Positions 51,562 through 60,835 are shown, counted from the stretch's first letter. The stretch is 64,000 nucleotides of DNA from CAVQWT01 sp963810815 (GCA_963810815.1 CAWEPB010000003.1:1-64000), one strand, 5' to 3'. Numbers and translations are program-made. The notes: generated by a model from the sequence alone, not told the origin.

Positions 51562-52311
51562 ATGACCACGCCGCGCCGGCCCCGTCCATTGCCCGTCGAT
51601 GCGCTGCGCCGACGCCTCATGCTCGCGGCCGCCGCGTCGCCGGCGCTGCCGCTGCTCGCCGCCTGCGGAACGACCGGCGGCTCCGGGACCGGACCGGCCG
51701 CACCCGCGCCGGACTGGCGCGTCGGCGACCGCTGGACCTACGACGCCGCCGACGGCTTCCGCCAGCCGGTGACCTGGACCGAGACGCGCGAGGTCATCGC
51801 CGCCGGCGCCGACGGATTTCAGCTGCGCGTGACGCAGAAGGGCCCGACGGTCGACAGCACGCGGATCGAGCAATGGCCGACACCGGGATCGCTGCGCGTC
51901 GGCGCCGTGCTCGACAACGAAATGCGCACGTTCACGCCGCCGCTGCCGCGGTTCGACTTCCCGCTGGCGCCGGGACAGCGTTGGAGCCTCTTTGCCGACA
52001 ACGTGAATGCGGCGACCGGCAGGTCCGGGCAGATCAACTACTTCGTCCGGGTGTCGGGTTGGGACCGGACGACGGTCGCGGGCACCAGCTACGACACGCT
52101 GGCGTTGCGCCTGCTGATCCGGCTCGACGACGAGGAATTCTGGCGCAATGCGACGGACTGCAACCATCTCTTCCACTACGCGCCGTCGATCGGCGGCACC
52201 GTCCTGGAAGAGCGCGAAGCGCAGTACCTGGAGCGCGGCGACGTGCGCAGCTCGATCCCCATCCGCACCCAGCACGCGCAACTCACCCTCACCGAATTCC
52301 GGCGCGGTTGA
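51562..52311 (+). CDS. Hypothetical lipoprotein
   Basis: A 249-residue protein with an Arg-rich n-region (DALRRRLMLAAAASPALPLLAAC) ending in a lipobox, so it should be lipid-anchored. The twin Arg hints at Tat export but the motif is incomplete. The mature domain is all-beta (PAPDWRVGDRWTYDAADGF, FPLAPGQRWSL, DTLALRLLIRLDDEEFWRN). I do not recognise the family. Its stop codon lies at the start of a 120-bp tandem duplication. Confidence 0.65.
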   Translation: MTTPRRPRPLPVDALRRRLMLAAAASPALPLLAACGTTGGSGTGPAAPAPDWRVGDRWTYDAADGFRQPVTWTETREVIAAGADGFQLRVTQKGPTVDSTRIEQWPTPGSLRVGAVLDNEMRTFTPPLPRFDFPLAPGQRWSLFADNVNAATGRSGQINYFVRVSGWDRTTVAGTSYDTLALRLLIRLDDEEFWRNATDCNHLFHYAPSIGGTVLEEREAQYLERGDVRSSIPIRTQHAQLTLTEFRRG

Positions 52312-52546
52312 GCGCACGCGGCGAAGGGCCCCGCGCCCAGCGCGGGGATCGACGCCAGGCGCGAAACCGCGGGAGGCCGACGCGCGCCGCCCACGACCGG
52401 CACCGGCCGCCCAAGGAGGCCGACGGGTTGAGCGCACGCGGCGAGGGGCCCGCGCGCAGCGTGGGGATCGACACCAGGCGCGAAACCGCGGGAGGCCGAC
52501 GCGCGCCGCCCACGACCGGCACCGTCCGCCCAAGGGGACCGACGCG
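52311..52546. repeat. 120-bp tandem duplication between a lipoprotein gene and metF
   Basis: The segment at 52311-52430 is repeated at 52431-52546 with few differences (first copy GCGAAGGGCC, second GCGAGGGGCC; both contain AGGCGCGAAACCGCGGGAGG). The first copy begins at the last base of the lipoprotein stop codon, and GGTTGAGCGCACGCGG recurs at the copy junction. No gene is supported in it. Confidence 0.85.
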
Positions 52547-52562
52547 AAAAACCCTCGCGTCG
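52540..52562 (-). terminator. Hairpin directly after metF
   Basis: CGACGCGA and TCGCGTCG form a perfect 8-bp stem around a 7-base loop, ending one base past the metF stop codon. On the minus strand the loop holds a run of T, but no T-tract follows, so it is an atypical terminator. Confidence 0.45.
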
Positions 52563-52563
52563 T

Positions 52564-53406
52564 TCAGGGCTGGAGACCCAGCCGCTGCCAGATCGTCGTC
52601 GTCAGCGAGGCCTGGTTCAGCGTGTAGAAGTGCAGCCCCGGCGCGCCACCCGCGAGCAGCCGCGCGCACAGGTCGGTGACGACGTCGAGCCCGAACGCGC
52701 GGATCGACGCCGCGTCGTCGCCGTAGCCTTCGAGGCGGCGGCGGATCCAGCGCGGAATCTCGGCGCCGCAGGTGTCGGAAAACCGTGCCAGCTTCGACGC
52801 GCTGGCGATCGGCATGATGCCCGGCACGATCGGCACCGCGATGCCGGCGGCCGCGCAGCGGTCGACGAAGTCGAAGTACGCGTCGGCGTTGTAGAAATAC
52901 TGCGTGATCGCCGAGTCGGCGCCCGCGTCGATCTTGCGCTTGAAGCTGGCGAGGTCGGCGTCCGGGCTCCTCGCCTCCGGATGCGCCTCCGGGTATGCGG
53001 CGACGTCGATGTGGAACGCGTCGCCGGTCTCGCTGCGGATGAATGCGACGAGCTCGCTGGCGTAGCGGAACTCGCCGGCATCCGCATTGCCGGACGGCAG
53101 ATCGCCGCGCAGCGCGACGAGATGGTCGATGCCGTGGCCGCGGTACGCTTCGAGCACCGCCCGCAGCGCCTCCTTCGCGCTGCCGATGCACGACAGGTGC
53201 GGCGCCGCCGCCATGCCTTCGGCGCGGATCGCGAGCACGGTCGACAAGGTGCCTTCGCGCGTCGAACCGCCGGCACCGAAGGTCACCGAGCAGAACGCCG
53301 GCTTGAGTTGCGCCAGCTGCGCCCGCGTCGCGGCGAGCTTGGCGACGCCGTCCGGCGTGCGCGGCGGGAAGAATTCGAGGCTGAACTGGCGGGGCGAAGC
53401 GTTCAT
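52564..53406 (-). CDS. metF: 5,10-methylenetetrahydrofolate reductase
   Basis: A 280-residue FAD enzyme that makes 5-methyl-THF for methionine synthesis. Family segments: FSLEFFPPRTPDGVAKL, SVTFGAGGSTREGTLSTV, HLVALRGDLPSGNADAGEF, DAGADSAITQYFYNADAYFDF and the C-terminal LHFYTLNQA. The ATG overlaps the stop of the upstream membrane protein gene (ATGA). It is the last gene of the ahcY-led transcription unit, so the SAH riboswitch probably controls it too. Confidence 0.96.
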   Translation of the reverse strand: MNASPRQFSLEFFPPRTPDGVAKLAATRAQLAQLKPAFCSVTFGAGGSTREGTLSTVLAIRAEGMAAAPHLSCIGSAKEALRAVLEAYRGHGIDHLVALRGDLPSGNADAGEFRYASELVAFIRSETGDAFHIDVAAYPEAHPEARSPDADLASFKRKIDAGADSAITQYFYNADAYFDFVDRCAAAGIAVPIVPGIMPIASASKLARFSDTCGAEIPRWIRRRLEGYGDDAASIRAFGLDVVTDLCARLLAGGAPGLHFYTLNQASLTTTIWQRLGLQP

Positions 53407-53765
53407 TCGGGCGCGCGGATCCGGTTGGAGGGCAGCAGCAGCGACGAGAGCGCCCACGAGATCAGGCTGTAGACGATCGCACCGAAGACGCCCGACCAGA
53501 AGCCGCTGACGCGAAAGCCCTCGAGGTACGAGCCGACCGCCCAGAACAGGAGCCCATTGATGACGAAGATGAACAGGCCGAGCGTGAGGATGGTCGCCGG
53601 CAGCGTCAGCAGCACCAGGATCGGCCGGATCAGCGCATTGACGAGGCCGAGCACCAGCGCCGCGATCACCGCGGCCCACCACGAATCGACCTGCACCCAC
53701 TTGAACACGTAGGGGAGCAGGAACAGCGCGACGGCGTTGACGAGCCAGGCGAGCAGGATCCGCAT
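53403..53765 (-). CDS. PF04020-type (phage holin family) four-helix membrane protein
   Basis: A 120-residue inner-membrane protein with four helices and the family core LGLVNALIRPILVLLTLPATIL and NGLLFWAVGSYLEGF. Despite the family name it is a chromosomal housekeeping gene, usually found between ahcY and metF in Betaproteobacteria; no phage genes are nearby. Function unknown. It overlaps metF by 4 bases and follows ahcY by 69 bases. Confidence 0.88.
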   Translation of the reverse strand: MRILLAWLVNAVALFLLPYVFKWVQVDSWWAAVIAALVLGLVNALIRPILVLLTLPATILTLGLFIFVINGLLFWAVGSYLEGFRVSGFWSGVFGAIVYSLISWALSSLLLPSNRIRAPE

Positions 53766-53834
53766 GAGAACCTCCTTCGATGCAGCGATTCGGAGGCCCG
53801 CGACGGCGCGCCGGGCGCCGCCGCGGACCGGGCG

Positions 53835-55277
<1,443 letters not shown>

Positions 55278-55333
55278 CGGTCGAAAACTCCTCGTCATCG
55301 ACCGCGCACGGGGGCAGCGAATGGTCGCTCGCC

Positions 55334-55353
55334 ACCCGTGAGCGGTCACGGGT
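55334..55353 (-). promoter_or_regulatory. Hairpin after the riboswitch aptamer (possible expression platform)
   Basis: ACCCGTGA and TCACGGGT form a perfect 8-bp stem with a 4-base loop. The stem starts at the 3' edge of the aptamer (its first bases overlap GTTGACC), so its formation could be tied to ligand binding. No T-tract follows, so translational control or an anti-terminator role is a guess. Confidence 0.45.
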
Positions 55354-55452
55354 CAACGAGCGCCGTTGGAACTTGGACGCCCCGAGCCTGGTCCGGCGGC
55401 CGCCTGATGCAGACCTGCGGCATCGCGGCGCGGATTGCAGCGCTCCTCGGGG
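55350..55452 (-). ncRNA. SAH riboswitch (ahcY leader)
   Basis: The minus strand shows the three conserved blocks in order: CCGAGGAGCGCTGCAA (55450-55435), CCAGGCTCGG (55392-55382) and AACGGCGCTCGTTGACC (55367-55351). GAGCGC at 55445-55440 pairs with GCGCTC at 55363-55358 (P1). CCGAG at 55450-55446 pairs with CTCGG at 55386-55382. The variable loop between blocks 1 and 2 is GC-rich. This matches the SAH riboswitch known upstream of ahcY, which turns expression on when SAH builds up. It lies about 72 bases before the ahcY start codon. Confidence 0.93.
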
Positions 55453-55460
55453 GAACCGCG

Positions 55461-55466
55461 ATTATA
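55461..55466 (-). promoter_or_regulatory. -10 box of the ahcY operon
   Basis: Perfect TATAAT on the minus strand, about 10 bases before the riboswitch begins. It contains the TAA stop codon of the upstream zincin-like gene. Confidence 0.6.
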
Positions 55467-55983
55467 CCAGCGGGCGACCGGGCTCCCCGGCCTGGACAAA
55501 CAGCGCATTGGCGAGGCTCGACTCGCGCTTGTAGAAGCCCTCGGTGTGAAAGGTCTCCGCCAGCAGGAAGAGCTCGTAGTCGAGGTGATGGCAGAACTCG
55601 TGGATCAGCGTGCGCGTCAGCGACCGGAACGCCACCGGCTTGCCGTGGACGGCGGTCCGCATCCAGACGGTGATCCGGGCGACGGTGGGGCCATCCTCGG
55701 GTTCGTACAGCCCGTGCAGCTCGCCGGTCTCGTCGGCCGGTCGCACGGCGAGCGCCCGCACGCGCACCGGCGGCACGCCGAAGCCCCCGACCAGCGCGTC
55801 GATCAGCCGCTGGCCGGCGGCCTGGACACCGGCGCGATCATCGGCCGCCAGCGCCGCCTTGAGCGCAACCAGGTCGGCACCGCCGTCGACGCCGGCGGGC
55901 AGCGCCAGCGTCGCGATGGCGTCGCTCTTCCGGTAGATGGCCTGGCGCTTCGGCGACAGGCGGGCGTAGTAGGCGAAGGGCAT
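55462..55983 (-). CDS. Zincin-like (HExxH) hypothetical protein
   Basis: A 173-residue cytoplasmic protein. The motif TLIHEFCHHLDYELF (~residues 128-142) has the HExxH zinc-peptidase signature followed by FHTEGFYKRESSL. The N-terminus (FAYYARLSPKRQAIYRKSDAI) is basic and helical. Proteins of this look occur in many bacteria without known function; a third zinc ligand could be His/Glu downstream, but this is not certain. It lies upstream of ahcY in the same direction, with the ahcY promoter inside its stop codon. Confidence 0.75.
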   Translation of the reverse strand: MPFAYYARLSPKRQAIYRKSDAIATLALPAGVDGGADLVALKAALAADDRAGVQAAGQRLIDALVGGFGVPPVRVRALAVRPADETGELHGLYEPEDGPTVARITVWMRTAVHGKPVAFRSLTRTLIHEFCHHLDYELFLLAETFHTEGFYKRESSLANALFVQAGEPGRPLV

Positions 55984-56023
55984 CGGGCGTGCGGTCGGGT
56001 TCGACGGACCGGGCCGCCGGGCG

Positions 56024-56206
56024 CTACCTGACCATCTTCTCCCGGATCTTCTTCAACGCCTCGATCAGGCCGTTGACTCCGGTCTTGCTCAGGCCTTCCT
56101 TGTCGACGTCGAACTCGATCAGCAAACGCTTGCCGTCCTCGGACACGTGGCAGACGATCCTGCCGCTCCGGCCGAGGTCGTACTCCTTCCTGATTTCGCC
56201 GCCCAT
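56024..56206 (-). CDS. Small hypothetical protein
   Basis: A 60-residue acidic/basic protein (GGEIRKEYDLGRSGRIVCHV, then a C-terminal helix GLIEALKKIREKMVR). I chose the ATG at 56206 because GGGGAG lies 8 bases upstream; an in-frame ATG at 56239 would add 11 residues. It is followed 40 bases later by the zincin-like gene in the same direction. The family is not recognised. Confidence 0.55.
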   Translation of the reverse strand: MGGEIRKEYDLGRSGRIVCHVSEDGKRLLIEFDVDKEGLSKTGVNGLIEALKKIREKMVR

Positions 56207-56295
56207 CTGGCGCTCCCCGCGAGGTTCGGACCGCGCCATCGTACTGCAACGACGCCGGCCGATGGTTACGGCCGGCCGGGGGGCGTCCGCCATGC

Positions 56296-56319
56296 AAAAG
56301 GGCCGCCCCAAGGCGGCCC
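56296..56319 (-). terminator. Rho-independent terminator after the small basic gene
   Basis: On the minus strand GGGCCGCC-TTGG-GGCGGCCC (8-bp perfect stem) is followed by TTTTGC. It ends the short transcript from 56550. Confidence 0.8.
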
Positions 56320-56343
56320 TCGACCGGCTGGGGCGCGAGCTGC

Positions 56344-56472
56344 CTACGCCTTCTTGACCTTCTCGAGCATCTTGAAGATGCCCTTCGGCGCGCCGACGAA
56401 AAGGCGCTTGAACTGCTTGCCGAGACAGCGGCGCTCGAGCGTGTTGCGGCGGGTGCGGGTACGTTCAGCCAT
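56344..56472 (-). CDS. 42-residue highly basic protein
   Basis: A short frame between a good sigma-70 promoter (56555-56583) and a strong terminator (56296-56319), with CGGAGC 9 bases before the ATG. The peptide begins AERTRTRRNTLERRCLGKQF, continues KRLFVGAPKGIFKMLEKVKK and has 15 Lys/Arg. It resembles small RNA- or ribosome-binding proteins in composition only; I do not recognise it. It is too short for most gene finders. The alternative is that the transcript is a small RNA and the frame is incidental. Confidence 0.6.
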   Translation of the reverse strand: MAERTRTRRNTLERRCLGKQFKRLFVGAPKGIFKMLEKVKKA

Positions 56473-56554
56473 GGTGATGCGCTCCGGATCGATGGGTTCG
56501 GTGCCGGGCGCGAAGGCGGGGATTGCGCCGCCGCCTGCACCCGAAGAACTTGTG

Positions 56555-56583
56555 ATGATACCAAATTTTCCCAGTTATTTGAA
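56555..56583 (-). promoter_or_regulatory. Sigma-70 promoter of the small basic gene
   Basis: On the minus strand TTCAAA (56583-56578) and TATCAT (56560-56555) are separated by exactly 17 bases in an AT-rich patch, unusual for this genome. The -35 overlaps the stop region of the OYE gene. The leader to the 42-residue frame would be about 75 bases. Confidence 0.6.
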
Positions 56584-57676
56584 GGCCTTGCGAAACACCT
56601 TGCCGGCCTCGCGCGGGGCCGCCCGGTCGTAGGGGGCCGGCGGCACGACGGTCGCGCCCAGCGCCGCCGCGGCGTGCCACGGCCAGCGCGGATTCCACAG
56701 CATGCCGCGGGCCAGCGCCACCAGGTCGGCGTCGCCCGACGCGACGATGGCGTCGGCCTGCGCCGGTTCGGTGATCAGGCCGACGACGATCGTCGGCAGC
56801 CCGGTCGCGGCGCGGATCGCACGGGCGAACGGCACGTGCAGCCCGGGCCCCGTCTCGATCTTCTGCGCCGGCGAGATGCCGGCGCTCGACACGTCGATCC
56901 AGTCGCAGCCGCGCGCCTTCAGGGCCTGCGCCAGCGCAATGCTGTCGGCAAGGGCCCAGCCGCCCTCGACCCAGTCGGTCGCCGACAAGCGCACCCCCAC
57001 GGGGCGGTCGGCCGGAAAGGCGGCGCGCACCGCATCGAACACTTCCAGCGGAAAGCGCATCCGGCGTTCCAGCGTGCCGCCGTACGCATCGCTCCGCGCG
57101 TTCGACAGCGGCGACAGGAACTCGTGCAGCAGGTAGCCGTGCGCCATGTGCACTTCGAGCGCGTCGATGCCGGCGCGCTGCGCGCGCATCGCCGCGGCGA
57201 CGAAGGCGTCGCGAACGCGCGCGATCCCCGCCGCGTCGAGCGCCATCGGCACGACGTCGCCGTCGGAATAGGGAACGGCCGACGGCGCGACCGGGGTCCA
57301 GCCGCCGGCATCGGTCGGCGGTGCGACCGCCGATCCAGGGCGCTGCGGACGACGCCTTGCGGCCCGCGTGCGCGAGCTGCATCGCGACCGGAACCGGCGG
57401 CGCGACACTGCGCGCGCGGGCGAGCGTGTCGGTCAGCGCGTGTTCGCAGCCGTCGTCGTACAGGCCCAGGCACGTCGGCGTGATGCGTCCCTCGGGCGAG
57501 ACCGCCGTCGCCTCGATGACGAACATGGCCGCGCCGGACTGCAGCAGCTGGCCCCAGTGGACGAGATGCCAGTCGGTGGCCCGGCCGTCGACGGCCGAGT
57601 ACTGGCACATCGGCGAGACGACGATGCGGTTGGCGAGCGCGAGCCCGCGCAGCGCAAAGGGATCGAACAGCGCCAT
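56575..57676 (-). pseudogene. NADH:flavin oxidoreductase (old yellow enzyme, YqjM-type) with an apparent frameshift
   Basis: The 5' part from the ATG at 57676 encodes the YqjM-like start (LFDPFALRGLALANRIVVSP, MCQYSAVDG, DWHLVHWGQLLQSGAAMFVI, LAHAGRKASSAAPW). The rest is in another frame: PPTDAGGWTPVAPSAVPYSD, the catalytic EVHMAHGYLLHEFLSPLSN (HxxH-type His pair) with RSDAYGGTLERR, and the FMN loop DLVALARGMLWNPRWPWH. The frames join near 57321-57336 by skipping one base. Together they make a full-length ~366-residue enzyme, so the lesion may be recent or a sequence error. Natural substrates are alpha,beta-unsaturated carbonyls. Confidence 0.8.
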
Positions 57677-57705
57677 GGCCGGCCGGACTTCGGTGCCGCG
57701 CGCGT

Positions 57706-58152
57706 TCAGCGCACGACGATGTCGAAGCGGACCGTCTTCGTGCCCGGCGCCGGGTCGAAGGGCTTGCGGTATTCCAGTTCGACCGCCTGCGTTCCCGCGG
57801 CCAGGCCGCGGAAGCGAAACGCCGTCTCGAGCGGGGCGCCCGCGGCCGTCGCGCCGGCGCGCTGCGTGACGTCCGGCAGCGGCACGGCGACCGCGACCTT
57901 GCCGACGAGGGGCTTCAGCTCCCAGCGCATCGGCGCATCGGCCGTGGTGGTGTCGAGGCGGACGACCAGCGCCTGGCCTTGACGCAGCTCGACGCGGCCG
58001 CCGTCGATCGACGCGTCGGCGACGCGCGTGGGGTCGTTGGCATTGAGCCAGTCCCCGGCGCGGTGATCGGCGGTGCCGCAGCCGCCGAGCGCGAATGCGG
58101 TCGCCGCAAGGGCGAGGACGGAACCGGCAGGACGCAGGACTCGTGGCGACAT
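57706..58152 (-). CDS. Small lipoprotein with chagasin-like (I42) features
   Basis: A 148-residue exported protein with lipobox GGC after VLALAATAFALG. The mature domain is beta-rich: VELRQGQALVVRLDTTTADA, MRWELKP, GAPLETAFRFRGLAAGTQAV and ELEYRKPFDPAPGTKTV. Strand order and the W, small-residue loop and RKPF motif recall I42 inhibitors (which have RPWE), but the NPTTGYxW motif is weak. Inhibition of cysteine peptidases is therefore only a possibility. It is followed 29 bases later by the OYE gene. Confidence 0.6.
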   Translation of the reverse strand: MSPRVLRPAGSVLALAATAFALGGCGTADHRAGDWLNANDPTRVADASIDGGRVELRQGQALVVRLDTTTADAPMRWELKPLVGKVAVAVPLPDVTQRAGATAAGAPLETAFRFRGLAAGTQAVELEYRKPFDPAPGTKTVRFDIVVR

Positions 58153-58173
58153 CGTAGGCTCCCTGGAAACGTT

Positions 58174-58260
58174 CGTGCGCTGCGCGCAGGCCTGCTCGGC
58201 TGCGCCTGCAGGCCGGGTTACAGACCGGCGGCGGCCCGGAGGGCCTCCGCGCGATCCGTG
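58174..58260. repeat. Second copy of the metK 3' end
   Basis: This stretch repeats the last codons of metK and the bases after its stop (58336-58411), including the 31-base identical block ending GCGATCCGTG. On the minus strand it encodes TDRAEALRAAAGL and a stop, exactly the MetK C-terminus, but with different third bases (for example GGT for GGC and TAA for TAG) and an 11-base insertion. The 75 bases between the copies are not repeated. Confidence 0.85.
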
Positions 58261-58367
58261 GTTGAGCGAGTGCCGCTCGCAAATGCTCGCTTAGCGTTCG
58301 CTGCGCTCACTCTAGCACTCGCCGAAACAAGGATCGTGACGCTGCGCGCAGGCCTGCTCGGCTGCGC

Positions 58368-59534
58368 CTACAGGCCCGCGGCGGCCCGGAGGGCCTCCGC
58401 GCGATCCGTGTTTTCCCATGTGAATTCGGGTTCGTCGCGGCCGAAGTGGCCGTAGGCGGCGGTCTTGAGGTAGATCGGGCGCAGCAGGTCGAGCATCTGG
58501 ACGATGCCCTTCGGCCGCAGGTCGAAGTGGGCGTTGACGAGATCGGCGATCTTCTCGTCGGAGATGCGCCCGGTGCCCTCGGTGTAGACCGTCACGTTGA
58601 TCGGCCGCGCGACGCCGATCGCGTACGACAGCTGCACCTGGCACTGGCGCGCGATGCCGGCGGCGACGATGTTCTTGGCCACGTAGCGCGCGGCGTAGGC
58701 CGCCGAGCGGTCGACCTTGGACGGATCCTTGCCCGAGAACGCGCCGCCGCCGTGCGGCGACGCGCCGCCGTAGGTGTCGACGATGATCTTGCGGCCGGTC
58801 AGACCGGCGTCGCCGTGCGGACCGCCGATCTCGAAGCGGCCGGTCGGGTTGACCAGGTACTTGGTGCCGTCGAGCATCCCGGCCGGCAGCACCGGCTTGA
58901 TGATCTCGTCGATCACCGCTTCGGCCAGCGCCTTCTGCTTCTCGTTCATGCTGGGGTGGTGCTGCGTCGACAGCACGACGGTGTCGATCGCGACCGGCTT
59001 GCCGTTGGCGTAGCGCACGGTGACCTGCGACTTGGCGTCCGGCCGCAGCCAGGGCAGGCGACCGTCCTTGCGCACTTCGCTCTGGCGCTGCACCAGCCGG
59101 TGCGCGTAGTAGATCGGCAGCGGCATCAGCGCCGGCGTCTCGTCGCAGGCGTAGCCGAACATCAGGCCCTGGTCGCCGGCGCCCTGGTTCAGGTACTCGT
59201 CGCTGGCGTGGTCGACGCCGCGCGCGATGTCGGGCGACTGCCGGCCATAGCAGACCATGACCGCGCAGCCGTCGGCGTCGAAGCGCAGCTCCGGGTCGTT
59301 GTAGCCGATCCGACGGATGGTGTCGCGCGCGACCTGCGCGAAGTCGTGCTTGTGCGACGTCGTGATCTCGCCGCTCATCACGACGAGCCCGGTCGAGACC
59401 AGCGTCTCCGCCGCGACCCGTGCGGTCGGCTCCGCGGTTAGAATCGTGTCGAGCACCGCGTCGGAAATCTGGTCGGCGACCTTGTCCGGATGGCCTTCGG
59501 AGACCGACTCCGACGTGAACAGAAACTCGCTCAT
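58368..59534 (-). CDS. metK: S-adenosylmethionine synthetase
   Basis: A 388-residue enzyme that makes SAM from methionine and ATP. Family segments: LFTSESVSEGHPDKVADQIS, TGLVVMSGEITTSHKHDFAQ, QGLMFGYACDETPALMPLPI, the P-loop-like GPHGDAGLTGRKIIVDTYGG, GGGAFSGKDPSKVDRSAAY and the C-terminal PEFTWENTDRAEAL. The ATG at 59534 gives the standard MSEFLFTSE start. It supplies the SAM whose product SAH is cleared by ahcY nearby. I see no SAM riboswitch in its 67-base leader. Confidence 0.97.
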   Translation of the reverse strand: MSEFLFTSESVSEGHPDKVADQISDAVLDTILTAEPTARVAAETLVSTGLVVMSGEITTSHKHDFAQVARDTIRRIGYNDPELRFDADGCAVMVCYGRQSPDIARGVDHASDEYLNQGAGDQGLMFGYACDETPALMPLPIYYAHRLVQRQSEVRKDGRLPWLRPDAKSQVTVRYANGKPVAIDTVVLSTQHHPSMNEKQKALAEAVIDEIIKPVLPAGMLDGTKYLVNPTGRFEIGGPHGDAGLTGRKIIVDTYGGASPHGGGAFSGKDPSKVDRSAAYAARYVAKNIVAAGIARQCQVQLSYAIGVARPINVTVYTEGTGRISDEKIADLVNAHFDLRPKGIVQMLDLLRPIYLKTAAYGHFGRDEPEFTWENTDRAEALRAAAGL

Positions 59535-59601
59535 GGGTGTACGCAGCTCCACTCGAAAGGGCGCGCACCGAACGGTCCCGGCGCACGGCACAAAGACTTG
59601 A

Positions 59602-59607
59602 ATTCTA
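59602..59607 (-). promoter_or_regulatory. -10 box of metK
   Basis: TAGAAT on the minus strand (CTGCTAGAATTCAAG), 68 bases before the metK start codon, in the only AT-rich patch between metK and the divergent tsaC. Confidence 0.45.
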
Positions 59608-59662
59608 GCAGAACCCCCCTGCCCGTCCCGGACCGCTCCGACATATGGATATGGGGCGGCGC

Positions 59663-60709
59663 ATGAGCGCGCGCATCGTCCCGCCGACGCCGGCGGCCAT
59701 CGACGACGCGGCGGCACGGCTGGCCGCCGGCGCGCTGGTCGCGTTCCCCACCGAAACGGTCTACGGGCTGGGCGCCGACGCCGGCAGTGCGGCGGCCGTG
59801 CGCGCGATCTTCGCCGCCAAGGGGCGACCGGCCGACCACCCGGTGATCGTCCACATCGGCGGCGCCGCGGAACTCGCGCACTGGACGCGCGCCGTGCCCG
59901 CCGGCGCGCGCGCGCTGGCCGAGGCGTTCTGGCCGGGTCCGCTGACGCTGATCCTGCCGCGCGCCGCGCACGTCGCCGACGCGGTGACCGGGGGCCAGGA
60001 CGGCGTCGGCCTGCGCGCGCCCTCGCATCCGGTGGCGCAGGCGCTGCTCGCCGCCTTCGCGGCGCGCGGCGGCCGCGGCATCGCCGCGCCCAGCGCCAAC
60101 CGCTTCGGCCGCATCTCGCCGACGACCGCCCGGCACGTCGCCGACGACCTGGGCGAAGCCGTCGACACCATCCTCGACGGCGGCCGCTGCGAGGTCGGCA
60201 TCGAATCGACGATCGTCGCGTTCACCGGCGACGAGCCGCTGCTGCTGCGCCCCGGCGGCATCGGCGTCGCGGCATTGGCGCGCGTGCTGGGACGCGCGCC
60301 GGTCGCGCCGGGCAGCGGTGCGGGCGGCCGTGGCGGCGGAGGCGACCACGACGCCGCGGTGCCGCGCGCGTCGGGCACGCTGGCGTCGCACTACGCGCCG
60401 CACACGCCGGCGCGGCTGGTGCCGGCCGATCGACTGCGCGCCGAGATCGCACCACGCCTCGCGCGCGACCAGCGCGTCGCCGTGCTGGCGCGCACCATCC
60501 CCCGCCCCGCGGAATTCTCCGGCGTGTGGATCGCAGCGCCCGAGGACGCCACCCGGTACGCCCACGACCTCTACGCCAACCTGCGCACGCTCGACGCCGC
60601 CGAAGCCGACGACATCCTGATCGAGGCGCCACCGGACGGGCCCGAATGGCTCGCCGTGAGCGATCGCGTGACGCGCGCCGCGCACGGCGACGACGACGAC
60701 CGGGACTGA
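59663..60709 (+). CDS. tsaC: L-threonylcarbamoyladenylate synthase (Sua5/TsaC, long form)
   Basis: A 348-residue protein for the t6A37 tRNA modification. The YrdC domain (~1-205) has LVAFPTETVYGLGADAGSA, KGRPADHPVIVHI, FWPGPLTLILPRA, PSANRFGRISPTTARHV and GIESTIVAF. The C-terminal Sua5 domain (~225-330: SGTLASHYAPHTPARLVPAD) marks the long form. A Gly-rich linker joins them. ATG at 59645 is also possible; I prefer 59663 because MSARIVPPTPAA fits family N-termini. Divergent from metK. Confidence 0.92.
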   Translation: MSARIVPPTPAAIDDAAARLAAGALVAFPTETVYGLGADAGSAAAVRAIFAAKGRPADHPVIVHIGGAAELAHWTRAVPAGARALAEAFWPGPLTLILPRAAHVADAVTGGQDGVGLRAPSHPVAQALLAAFAARGGRGIAAPSANRFGRISPTTARHVADDLGEAVDTILDGGRCEVGIESTIVAFTGDEPLLLRPGGIGVAALARVLGRAPVAPGSGAGGRGGGGDHDAAVPRASGTLASHYAPHTPARLVPADRLRAEIAPRLARDQRVAVLARTIPRPAEFSGVWIAAPEDATRYAHDLYANLRTLDAAEADDILIEAPPDGPEWLAVSDRVTRAAHGDDDDRD

Positions 60710-60835
60710 GTCGCCCGGCGACGTAGGCGCCCGCACTGCAGCCTCGCCGCCGCTGCAGCCGCCTGTTCGCGCCGGCGCCGGCACGCATGACGGCACCGCC
60801 GAGCAACAGCCGCGCGGCCGGGAGACGGCGATCGG

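Noticed and set aside
53403..53765. A phage holin gene that might mark a prophage.
   Set aside because: It is the PF04020-type chromosomal protein that usually accompanies ahcY and metF; no phage genes or attachment sites are nearby.
59535..59601. A SAM riboswitch ahead of metK.
   Set aside because: The leader is only 67 bases and I could not find the helices or conserved blocks of any known SAM riboswitch.
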